Shown here in pieces: positions 38,588 through 46,373 of a stretch of DNA of 64,000 bases (position 1 is its first letter; every line of letters starts with the position of its first letter). Source of the stretch: Lachnospiraceae bacterium 3-1 (GTDB lineage Bacteria; Bacillota; Clostridia; Lachnospirales; Lachnospiraceae). A program made the translations under genes and the position numbers. Location: contig KE159592.1 of assembly GCA_000403255.2 (NCBI GenBank), positions 500,737 through 564,736 on the forward strand, written 5' to 3'. The notes beneath the pieces are model-generated. The model ran no database searches. It was not told the origin of the DNA and saw nothing but the letters and a program-made list of their open reading frames with translations.

Positions 38588-39322
38588 CTAAATTCTACTC
38601 AACAACTCCCCCTTCATATTTTTAGAAAACAGACATTTTTCTCCGTTATCCATAAGAATTTCCCGATGCTTTAAGTCTAACTCCTGAATCTTATTTACAT
38701 TGACTAGATATGACCTGTGAACCCTTAAAAAATGCTCCCTAAACTGCTCTTGCAGCTCCTGCATGCTGCCAATAAAATCAATACAGTCATTCTTCGCATG
38801 AAGTTCTATTCTGTGTGTACGGACACTTGTCTCAAAGAACATAATTTCATCCACTGGAACATGCTTGACAATATCCAACACCTTTACTGTAAAGTATTCC
38901 TTTTGCTCTCCTTGCTCCTTACACATCCGCTCAGTAATGATCGCAAGGTTTTTGTGCATTCCAGCCAGCATTTTTTCAGAATTGCCCTTTACTATATAAT
39001 CCAGCGCTTCCAGGTGATAACGAAATGTCTCAAATGCCAGATCTTGAAAGGAAGTCACATAGATTAGAAAACCTCTGGTATCAAACTTTCGAATCTGTTG
39101 TCCCAGCATAAATCCATCCATCGGCTCATCCTTAAGCTCCACATCCAGAAAATAAATTCCTCTCTTTGGATCCGCTGCCACCGCTTCAATAATTTCCTGG
39201 GGATGCCTGCTGCACAGAGCAATCTGCATATCATAACCTTCCATCATAATTTGTTTTTCTAAAAACTTTCTCTGTGTAGCGAGTATCATCGCATCATCTT
39301 CACAAATATAAATTGGAAGCAT
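38588..39322 (-). CDS. LytTR-domain response regulator (AgrA-like)
   Basis: 244 aa. The receiver has the acidic pair CEDD, phosphorylation site YFLDVEL and a helix TSFQDLAFETFRY. The C-terminal LytTR DNA-binding domain shows IMFFETSVRTHRIELHAKN and FLRVHRSYLVNVNKI. It lies 29 bp after the GHKL kinase gene and before the ABC genes. Likely activates the 21-bp-spaced repeats. Confidence 0.93.
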   Translation of the reverse strand: MLPIYICEDDAMILATQRKFLEKQIMMEGYDMQIALCSRHPQEIIEAVAADPKRGIYFLDVELKDEPMDGFMLGQQIRKFDTRGFLIYVTSFQDLAFETFRYHLEALDYIVKGNSEKMLAGMHKNLAIITERMCKEQGEQKEYFTVKVLDIVKHVPVDEIMFFETSVRTHRIELHAKNDCIDFIGSMQELQEQFREHFLRVHRSYLVNVNKIQELDLKHREILMDNGEKCLFSKNMKGELLSRI

Positions 39323-39351
39323 ATTTTTTCCTCCACAATTTTTAACATTTC

Positions 39352-40728
39352 TTATTCCTGTATCTTTAACTCCTGAATAAAATAGCCATCCCTGATTGTT
39401 GTTAGAGAGAAGACATTTTCATAATGTTGTAAAATACTTTTATAACTTGCAAGGCCAATTCCTCTGTCCGCTCCTCTGGTAGAATAACCTTGCTGCCAAA
39501 TCTTGTAAAAATCAATGTTTGAATACAATGGATTTCTTACTTGAAATGTTGTGCATTCTTCCTGGCTGCTAATCATAATATGTATCTGCGGTTTTGGCTT
39601 CTTATCTTTTTTTCCTTGTACTTCATCTATCGCATTGTCAATCAGTATCCCCAGGCATCTGCACAAGTCAGTCGTTTTCAGCCGCGTCCGATCAAATGGA
39701 TGCAATACTTCTAGTTCACAGGAAATCTGCTCCTGCTGCATTTTTTCCATTTTCCCCAACAGCAGCCCTTTTACCTCAAGCATATGAATATTTCCAAGCT
39801 GTGTCAATCTGCGTATCTGTTCCCCTACCTGATAATCAAAATCACTTGTCATATCCTGGATAAAATTCTGCACTGCTTCCATATTTCCCTCTTTTGCCTG
39901 AAGGTACATGCCAGACATCATATTTTTATAATCATGACGGAATCTTCGCATTTCACTCTGCAGTTTTTCTAAACTCTCAATATAAGCATTTTGCTGCTGC
40001 ATACTAATCTGCTGAGTCTGAATTTGCTTCTTTTGCATTTCCTGACGCCCTGCATAACCGAAAATAATAAAAACAATCAGTAGATATAACAGAGAAACGA
40101 CTGCATTATCGTTACCAACTCGTTCTCCTATTTGCACTATATAATAAAGTATTTCAGACAAAATTGGGTATAAACTGATAAAAATAATACTTACCTTTTT
40201 CGATTCTTTCCGTTCAATCCACAGTCGGAACATTTTCCCAACTCCAGTTTTATATAGAAGCAGCACCCAAATAATCTCTATGAGTGGTGTTAATACATAC
40301 AGAAAAAAATAATATATTAACCGTTCTCCCAAAATATCCAAATGAAAAGTCATATTAGGTGAAAAAAGAACTCCTATATGTACTGCAAAAGATTCCAACA
40401 TTTCTAAAAAAACAGCCGAAATCCAACAAGTCAGCAGATTTTCCCGATAGAGAAAATATAAATAAGACATTGCTCCTGTCATTCCCATATAGGTAAACAA
40501 GATTTGTCCTGCATTATACCTCCATCGAAAGATACCTACTTTATAAAAAACTGTCCCTATCAATGCCCAGACACAGATAAATAATATAGTACAAGCAATT
40601 ATCTTCACTTTGCGCTCTCTTATTTGATATGGTTTTCGCCCCAAAAGTAATATAGAGATCCAGAGCATAAATAGCACGCTTATTGTCAAACCAAAGGTAT
40701 TACTGCAGAAAAGCTCCCAAAAACTCAT
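39352..40728 (-). CDS. GHKL-family sensor histidine kinase (AgrC-like)
   Basis: 458 aa. The N-terminal half holds about six to seven TM segments. A coiled-coil linker comes next, then the phosphoacceptor box FRHDYKNMMSGMYLQA, N box LGILIDNAIDE and G box GIGLASYKSIL. Such kinases often sense peptides. GAGGAT precedes the ATG at 40728. No agrD-like peptide or agrB-like protease gene is beside it, apart from a 34-codon ORF upstream. Confidence 0.92.
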   Translation of the reverse strand: MSFWELFCSNTFGLTISVLFMLWISILLLGRKPYQIRERKVKIIACTILFICVWALIGTVFYKVGIFRWRYNAGQILFTYMGMTGAMSYLYFLYRENLLTCWISAVFLEMLESFAVHIGVLFSPNMTFHLDILGERLIYYFFLYVLTPLIEIIWVLLLYKTGVGKMFRLWIERKESKKVSIIFISLYPILSEILYYIVQIGERVGNDNAVVSLLYLLIVFIIFGYAGRQEMQKKQIQTQQISMQQQNAYIESLEKLQSEMRRFRHDYKNMMSGMYLQAKEGNMEAVQNFIQDMTSDFDYQVGEQIRRLTQLGNIHMLEVKGLLLGKMEKMQQEQISCELEVLHPFDRTRLKTTDLCRCLGILIDNAIDEVQGKKDKKPKPQIHIMISSQEECTTFQVRNPLYSNIDFYKIWQQGYSTRGADRGIGLASYKSILQHYENVFSLTTIRDGYFIQELKIQE

Positions 40729-40779
40729 AATCCTCTTATACCTCCTACAACTTCTCACAATCCAGGATTTGCATTTCTC

Positions 40780-40884
40780 TTACTGATGATACAAATCCAC
40801 CACATAAAACGGATTTCCATTGATCAAAATCCTTCTTTCTGGCGCTGAATCCTCAGTTCCTTCCTCCTCTTTACTGTCTCCCAT
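40780..40884 (-). CDS. Possible 34-aa small protein upstream of the kinase
   Basis: ATG at 40884, an acidic N-terminal part (SKEEEGTEDSAPE), then RRILINGNPFYVVDLYHQ and a stop. There is no clean ribosome site (GAGG is 14 bp away). It could be a small peptide linked to the sensor, or the C-terminal tail of a lost larger gene. An overlapping frame is open too, so the call is weak. Confidence 0.3.
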   Translation of the reverse strand: MGDSKEEEGTEDSAPERRILINGNPFYVVDLYHQ

Positions 40885-40911
40885 TCTGCTTTTTCAACCT
40901 CAGAACAAAGT

Positions 40912-41005
40912 GGGCAAGCCCACTTCAGCTCCCCTACCCCTCACTTATGAGGGGCTTGCACATTTTGCGCGCCGAGCACGGTCGCTTTAGCGACAGATTT
41001 CATAC
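40912..41005. repeat. Multi-hairpin repeat, copy B
   Basis: Matches copy A (19832-19926) over its whole length, with one single-base gap and a few changes. It has the same three hairpins. It lies upstream of the kinase gene in the same relative orientation as copy A has to the recombinase gene. Confidence 0.88.
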
Positions 41006-41057
41006 CTGCCGCAGTGCGATAAGGGCTTTTTGTGATATAGAAATTCGGAGGAATTTC

Positions 41058-41270
41058 CTATATCACAAGCAAAAAGGCTGGTACTTTCCTGGAAACATTA
41101 TTGGAATCTACTGCCACCAAGGTCAAATATACCCGATTGATTGGTTTTCTTGTTCCCTGAAAGTCCTCCACATAAGTATCTACTCTTATCTCCATTGAGG
41201 TGTTGCCTACATAAGTCACCTTTGGCATCAATACAATCAAAACAGCGTAGCCCTAAGACCACATTGTCTA
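41058..41270 (-). pseudogene. Acyl-CoA thioesterase (hotdog) fragment
   Basis: Reads VTYVGNTSMEIRVDTYVEDF then GTRKPINRVYLTLVAVD, a conserved part of YkhA/acyl-CoA hydrolase proteins. The first two thirds are missing and there is no start with a ribosome site. A dead remnant. Confidence 0.72.
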
Positions 41271-41382
41271 CATAGTATCATATCATTTAGTCTTTGAAAA
41301 AACAATATCCTTACGGAATACCATCCAAACACTGTTTTTTTAGTGGACTTTACTTATCCATTCTAATATCTCAGTTTTAAAT

Positions 41383-41419
41383 CCTACATGTATAATATTT
41401 TAATTATTATATATGTAGG
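41383..41419. promoter_or_regulatory. Long dyad upstream of blaI
   Basis: CCTACATGTATAAT (41383-41396) against ATTATATATGTAGG (41406-41419), 13 of 14 positions pair. The TACA...TGTA form is that of BlaI/MecI operators. It may once have served a divergent gene, which is now missing. Confidence 0.6.
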
Positions 41420-41439
41420 ATTATATGTCAACACCTTTA

Positions 41440-41486
41440 TTGACTTTTCATTCTTTCTACATTATAATATATTACATTAGTAATAT
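41440..41486 (+). promoter_or_regulatory. blaI promoter and operator
   Basis: TTGACT (41440-41445), 17-bp spacer, TATAAT (41463-41468). Immediately after, ATATTAC-ATTA-GTAATAT (41469-41486) is a perfect palindrome over the transcription start, a likely BlaI site giving autoregulation. Confidence 0.8.
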
Positions 41487-41504
41487 TTTAGGAGGTGTCT
41501 GTGA

Positions 41505-41873
41505 ATGAAAGATTTGCCCCAAATCTCAGAAGCTGAATTTGAAGTTATGAAAATTATATGGAAATATGCCCCAATCAGCACAAATGAAATAACAGATCGG
41601 TTAGTAAAAACGACAACATGGAGTCCTAAAACAATACAGACATTGATAAAACGCTTAGTGACCAAAGGCGTTCTATCATACGAAAAGCAAAGCCGGATGT
41701 TTGTCTATACGCCATTGGTAGACGAAGCTGAATATATAGGGCAGGAAAGCAACACTTTTCTCAACCGTTTTTATGACGGCAATATTACTGCTATGCTCTC
41801 CGCCTATATTAACAATGACAAGCTGTCCGAAGATGAAATTGATGAACTCCGCTCTCTTCTTTCCAAAAATTAA
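41505..41873 (+). CDS. blaI: BlaI/MecI-family repressor
   Basis: 122-aa winged-helix repressor. Start LPQISEAEFEVMKIIWKYAP and recognition region WSPKTIQTLIKRLVTKGVL are typical. The C-terminal dimer helix carries the protease-cleavage region. AGGAGGT precedes the ATG. 17 bp before the sensor gene. Confidence 0.93.
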   Translation: MKDLPQISEAEFEVMKIIWKYAPISTNEITDRLVKTTTWSPKTIQTLIKRLVTKGVLSYEKQSRMFVYTPLVDEAEYIGQESNTFLNRFYDGNITAMLSAYINNDKLSEDEIDELRSLLSKN

Positions 41874-41890
41874 GAAAGGGGGAAACCGCT

Positions 41891-43699
41891 GTGGCAGAAT
41901 TTATGATTCAGTTTTTCATATGCAACATTTTTATCAGCATTATTATCGGAATACTCCTGCTTGCCAAACGTTTGTTAAAAAATAGCCTGACCAGCCGGAT
42001 GCAGTATAATTTATGGTATTTATTGCTTAGCTTATTGGCCGTTCCCTTTATTCCGGTTCAGCCAATCCGCTTCCTGCAAATTTTCGCATGGTTCGGGAGC
42101 TTTAAAAATGCATCCTCATCCCCCATTAGAGATATGATCAATGAGACTGCTCCCACAAACCAGTCTGCTACTGCAAATTGGATGAACGATTTCAGTATAT
42201 CCGTAAGCAGAAGAACGCCTTCCACAATCGGTTTGATACTGTTTATCTTATGGTGCATAGGTATTTTTATCATGATATTGTTGATTACAAAATCAATGCT
42301 CCGTTTTAACAACATGAAAAACTCTGCGCTGCCATTGCAGAATCCGGCTGTACGCACACTGTATTATGAATGTTTAGATGAAATGCATATAAAAAAGCCT
42401 ATTCCTATTTACAGTACGGCATTTTTGAAATCGCCTATCATTACCGGATTATTGAAACCGTGTATTTATATGCCGATCCATCTGATTTCAGACTATAATG
42501 CAAACGATATAAAATATATGCTGATGCACGAGCTTGCGCATTACAAACACAAAGATGCACTGGCAAATTATTTCATGAATATTATTGGCATCTTATACTG
42601 GTTCCATCCACTTGTATGGTATTCACTGAAAGAAATGAAAAACGACAGAGAGGTCGCCTGTGACACTTCCGTATTAAAACTGCTGGATGAAGGGGACTAT
42701 GAAGATTACGGAAATACATTGATTAACTTTGCAGAAAAAGTGTCGCTTACGCCATTTCCTTTTTCAACCGGAATCAGCGGAAACATGAAGCAAATGCAAA
42801 AACGGATTTTAAATATTGCAAATTATCATCCAGCTTCTTTCCGGAAAACTTTGCATAGCGCCGCCTTATATATCATCATTGCTTTTTTGCTTTTAGGAAC
42901 TGCCCCGTTCCTGTCTACACAGGCTTCGGAAAATAACCACTACTACTTTAATGAAACGAACCATACTGTTACATATATTAACTTAAACGATGCTTTTGAG
43001 GGATATAATGGCAGCTTTGTGTTATACGATGCAGCCGAAGATTCATGGCAGATTTATAATAAAGAATATGCCACCGCACGTATATCCCCTGCTTCCACCT
43101 TTAAAATATACAGTGCTTTATTCAGTCTGGAATCCGGAATTATATCCCCTGAACAATCGTTGATTCCTTGGAATGGGCAGAACTATATGTATGACCTATG
43201 GAACGCTGACCAAACTTTAGAGTCTGCTATGCAAAATTCCGTCACATGGTATTTTCAGGCACTTGACCAGCAATCCAGTTTGCCCTCCATAAAGGAGTAT
43301 GTTAAGGAAATAGGCTATGGCAACCAGCTTGTTGAAGGCGACATATCCTCTTACTGGATCAATTCGGCACTGAAAATATCGCCTGTTGAACAGGTCGAAA
43401 TGCTGACAAAATTATATTACAACCAGTTCGGATTTACACCGGAAAACATCAAAGCCGTCAAAGATTCCATCCGTCTTTATTCTATGGATGAAGGCATTCT
43501 TTCCGGAAAGACAGGCACGGAAGAAATAGATGGGCTTAATACCTCCGGCTGGTTCATTGGATATGTGGAAAGGGACAATCACACCTACTTCTTTGCCACA
43601 AATATCCAAAGCGACAAACTCGCTTCAGGCCCCCTTGCCACAGAACTTACTTTTTCTATCCTATCTGATTTAAACTTATGGAATACCTATCAGGAATGA
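41891..43699 (+). CDS. blaR1: BlaR1/MecR1-family beta-lactam sensor-transducer
   Basis: 602 aa. The N-terminal M56 metalloprotease part has four TM segments and the zinc site HELAHYKHKD (His213). The C-terminal class D-like penicillin sensor has STFK (about Ser402), YWINS and SGKTGT. All key residues are present, so it looks functional. The known partner of BlaI. No beta-lactamase or PBP target is adjacent, so the regulon must be elsewhere or lost. Confidence 0.93.
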   Translation: MAEFMIQFFICNIFISIIIGILLLAKRLLKNSLTSRMQYNLWYLLLSLLAVPFIPVQPIRFLQIFAWFGSFKNASSSPIRDMINETAPTNQSATANWMNDFSISVSRRTPSTIGLILFILWCIGIFIMILLITKSMLRFNNMKNSALPLQNPAVRTLYYECLDEMHIKKPIPIYSTAFLKSPIITGLLKPCIYMPIHLISDYNANDIKYMLMHELAHYKHKDALANYFMNIIGILYWFHPLVWYSLKEMKNDREVACDTSVLKLLDEGDYEDYGNTLINFAEKVSLTPFPFSTGISGNMKQMQKRILNIANYHPASFRKTLHSAALYIIIAFLLLGTAPFLSTQASENNHYYFNETNHTVTYINLNDAFEGYNGSFVLYDAAEDSWQIYNKEYATARISPASTFKIYSALFSLESGIISPEQSLIPWNGQNYMYDLWNADQTLESAMQNSVTWYFQALDQQSSLPSIKEYVKEIGYGNQLVEGDISSYWINSALKISPVEQVEMLTKLYYNQFGFTPENIKAVKDSIRLYSMDEGILSGKTGTEEIDGLNTSGWFIGYVERDNHTYFFATNIQSDKLASGPLATELTFSILSDLNLWNTYQE

Positions 43700-43775
43700 G
43701 GGGCGGACAGCTCCTCATTCTTTTCTGAAGGAGAGATACTTTCACGCTTTAGCGTGACAAGGTCTTTTCTATAGA

Positions 43776-43811
43776 ATAAAAAAGAGCGGGCAATTTTTAA
43801 AGCTGCCCGCT
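43776..43811 (-). terminator. Minus-strand terminator after the BceB-like remnant
   Basis: AGCGGGCA (43785-43792) with TGCCCGCT (43804-43811), followed on minus by CTTTTTTATTC. It is preceded on plus by a small hairpin TCACGCTTTAGCGTGA (43742-43757). The tail is nearly identical to 20004-20030 in the serine-recombinase element. Confidence 0.75.
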
Positions 43812-43828
43812 TAAGAACAAGTGAAAAT

Positions 43829-43945
43829 TTATTGTGCGCTGATATTTTCAACAATAGACATTCTCTGCAATCGCTTTGCTGGTTCTCGAACCGCTAAAAG
43901 AGAAGTAAACAGAACAATAGCAATTAATAGAACCCGAAGTTGGCG
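43829..43945 (-). pseudogene. FtsX-like permease C-terminal remnant (BceB type)
   Basis: Reads RVLLIAIVLFTSLLAVREPA then KRLQRMSIVENISAQ and a stop, the standard end of BceB/VraG-type ABC permeases. Only about 38 codons are left, fused in another frame to the kinase remnant. Confidence 0.7.
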
Positions 43946-44115
43946 TACATTCCCAGGTAATGCGAATTATTCCACCCGGTTCTGTATGGTCTAAAGCATT
44001 TTTAACAAGATTTCCAATCGCTTCACTTGTCCAGCCCATATCACAAATAATTGTTTGATTTGATGTTCCTTTTACAATTATCTGCTTATTTTCATATGCT
44101 GCCCTTGTCTTTAGG
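43940..44115 (-). pseudogene. Histidine kinase ATP-binding remnant (BceS type)
   Basis: Reads AAYENKQIIVKGTSNQTIIC then WTSEAIGNLVKNALDHTEPG (N box). The G boxes and everything before are missing. Sits between regulator and permease remnants in the order expected for a bceRSAB locus. Confidence 0.75.
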
Positions 44116-44532
44116 GCGGTTCCGATTTTTTTGAAAACTCCCTTACCGTATCGGCATTATCCGGTTCAGTTTCTACTTTTTCACGAAGCCGCCGGATATA
44201 AACCGATAAAGTATTGTCATCAACAAGATTTCCTGTCCCATCCCATAAATCATTTAGAATAATATCCCTTGAAACAATACGGTTCGCACTTCGCACTAAC
44301 AGACAAAGCAAACGGTATTCCACATATGTCAATTCTAATAATATTCCATTCAATAATACACGGCTTCCTAACAGGTCAATAGAAATATCTCCACATTTCA
44401 AAGTATTTGTGTTATCTTGTGCAGATACCCCCGCACGGCGCAATAACGCACGAATACGGGAGCATAGCTCTCCCAATTTAAAGGGTTTTGTAACATAATC
44501 ATCTCCACCACAGTCTAAGCCCCGTATTACAT
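44111..44532 (-). pseudogene. OmpR-family response regulator remnant (BceR type)
   Basis: Begins inside the receiver (GGDDYVTKPFKLGEL) and keeps the whole winged-helix domain (LTYVEYRLLCLLVRSANRIV ... DDNTLSVYIRRLREK). It ends TVREFS where GFGYR is expected. The N-terminal receiver is replaced by an IS3-like transposase scrap at 44551. Confidence 0.78.
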
Positions 44533-44550
44533 TGAACGGTAGGGAATGCC

Positions 44551-44663
44551 TGCCTGAACGTCAGGGATACAAAAGGGATCATCTTACACAGCGGCCTCGG
44601 AAGCCAGTATACGAGCCAGGCGTTTAAAGATTGCCTGGGCAGGAAAGAAATAATTGAGAAAAT
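44551..44663 (+). pseudogene. IS3/IS150-type transposase scrap
   Basis: Reads DTKGIILHSGLGSQYTSQAF, the second-aspartate region of IS3-family OrfB, with the catalytic D of HSDxGSQY changed to G. The rest is missing. The stretch to 44834 holds no supportable gene. Confidence 0.72.
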
Positions 44664-44834
44664 TTTGTGTTCTTTATGAAATCTTCAAAAACATCAGCTA
44701 TTCTTTTCCCATAATCAAAATGAACCAACCAACGGGTTTGACCCGATTGGGATTGAAGAACTTAGCAGCATTAACGACAGGCGGCTTGTTGTTGACCTTA
44801 TTATGGTTTTCTCACTGGAAAGGACGGAAAAATT

Positions 44835-45650
44835 ATGAATAAAAACAGAAAAATTTTTATAGTCTTGCTATTTGCTTTTGTTGTATGCTTTTCTCTTGCG
44901 GGCTGCTCTTTACAGGAAAAAATCAAGGAATATTCCAGTGATAAAGAGCAATGTTATCTGAATACAGAGAATGTAACACAATTTTCCTATAAGGGAAATG
45001 ACTATACAATTTTAGAGGATACCGTTTCTAATGGTGGGCTTGGGGAATGGATTGGATATATCCGGCAGCTTGCAGCGGTAGACGAAACAGGAAAAGTATT
45101 GCTTCAAGAAAATATGGAAGCCGCTACCTTTCGGACGTTGGCAGATTTAGCAGACAAAGCCCCAGAAGCTGCTTATATTATCCCGTTCTTGAATGTGTAC
45201 GAAGTCCCCAACGCTGACGATTATCTGATTGTAGATGTAAACGGAGGGTATCACAAAGCTGTTAGAAAAGAAAATGTCAAAGACACAGATACGGTCTTTG
45301 ACTTTAAGGACATAGAGCAGTCTATGAGTGGCAAGTTTGAAATCAATCCCGAAAATGCAACGCAGCTTCTTTGTGACGGGCTTATTTACCAAGTAACCTC
45401 TGATACCGTATCAAATGGTGAATTGGGAAGCTGGATTGATATTCTTGCGGAAAGCGTTACATTCGATACAGAAACGAAACGCCCTTTGTCCAAAGAGGAT
45501 TTGAACAAAATTGACTGGAACGGAAAAAACGCCAGACAGGGGCGGGAACAATGGTTTTACACAGATGTTTACGAGATTTACGGTACGGATAAAACAGAAG
45601 CGGTTGCGGTAAAAATAAATAACCGCTACTATATTGCAGAGCAGAAATGA
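44835..45650 (+). CDS. NisI/SpaI-like lantibiotic immunity lipoprotein
   Basis: 271-aa lipoprotein with lipobox SLAGC (Cys25). Two related halves follow, each with the pattern ...FSYKGNDYTILEDTVSNGGL and ...LLCDGLIYQVTSDTVSNGEL, the double NisI domain known to bind and sequester lantibiotics outside the membrane. It starts a run with a response regulator and a sensor kinase. A stand-alone immunity locus is likely because no lantibiotic structural or synthesis genes are in view. Confidence 0.82.
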   Translation: MNKNRKIFIVLLFAFVVCFSLAGCSLQEKIKEYSSDKEQCYLNTENVTQFSYKGNDYTILEDTVSNGGLGEWIGYIRQLAAVDETGKVLLQENMEAATFRTLADLADKAPEAAYIIPFLNVYEVPNADDYLIVDVNGGYHKAVRKENVKDTDTVFDFKDIEQSMSGKFEINPENATQLLCDGLIYQVTSDTVSNGELGSWIDILAESVTFDTETKRPLSKEDLNKIDWNGKNARQGREQWFYTDVYEIYGTDKTEAVAVKINNRYYIAEQK

Positions 45651-45713
45651 CCGCTTTTCTGCCCTTGCGGATTATGCTATAATACGAAAAGAGCAACGAA
45701 AGGAGGCGACACT

Positions 45714-46373
45714 ATGGCAGCAATCCTTATGGTTGATGATGAACGACCTATTTTAGAGCTTGTGAAAAATGGGCTGCAAAAAGACGGACATTTCATTACT
45801 GCCTATACGTCTGCCGCACAGGTTCCGCTTGATAAGCTGAACAGATACGATTTAATTATACTGGACATTATGATGCCGGATATGGACGGATTTTCTTATT
45901 GCAATAAAATTCGTTCATTGGTGGACTGTCCTATTCTCTTTTTGACAGCTAAGACAATGGAAAATGACATTACATTCGGGCTTGGCTTGGGAGCAGATGA
46001 CTATCTGACAAAACCATTCCGCATTGCGGAGCTACGGGCAAGGGTAAATGCCCACTTACGCCGGGAACACAGGGAACGGCATACTGCCCTTACCTTTGAA
46101 CGGATAAAAATCGATTTGTCCGCAAAGGAGCTGCGGGCAGATAATACACCTGTTCCCCTAACCAAAAGTGAATATCTGATTTGTGAATACCTTGCAAGAA
46201 ATAAAGGACAGGTATTTTCAAAAGAACAGATTTATGAAGCAGTTTTGGGCTTGGAGGGCGACAGCGATAATTCAACTATTTCCACTCATATCAAAAATAT
46301 CCGGGCGAAATTAAGCAAATTGGATATTCAGCCGATAGCGACAGTTTGGGGGATAGGGTACAAATGGGAATAA
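45714..46373 (+). CDS. OmpR-family response regulator (NisR/SpaR-like)
   Basis: 219 aa. Receiver with DDE, phosphorylation site LIILDIMMPD and switch lysine in DDYLTKPF; C-terminal winged helix with LTKSEYLICEYLARNKGQVF. AAAGGAGG precedes the ATG. It overlaps the kinase gene by 10 bp. Confidence 0.93.
   Translation: MAAILMVDDERPILELVKNGLQKDGHFITAYTSAAQVPLDKLNRYDLIILDIMMPDMDGFSYCNKIRSLVDCPILFLTAKTMENDITFGLGLGADDYLTKPFRIAELRARVNAHLRREHRERHTALTFERIKIDLSAKELRADNTPVPLTKSEYLICEYLARNKGQVFSKEQIYEAVLGLEGDSDNSTISTHIKNIRAKLSKLDIQPIATVWGIGYKWE

Noticed and set aside
44654..44842. 62-codon frame before the lipoprotein gene
   Set aside because: No ribosome site or family match; it spans a scrap region after the IS3 remnant.
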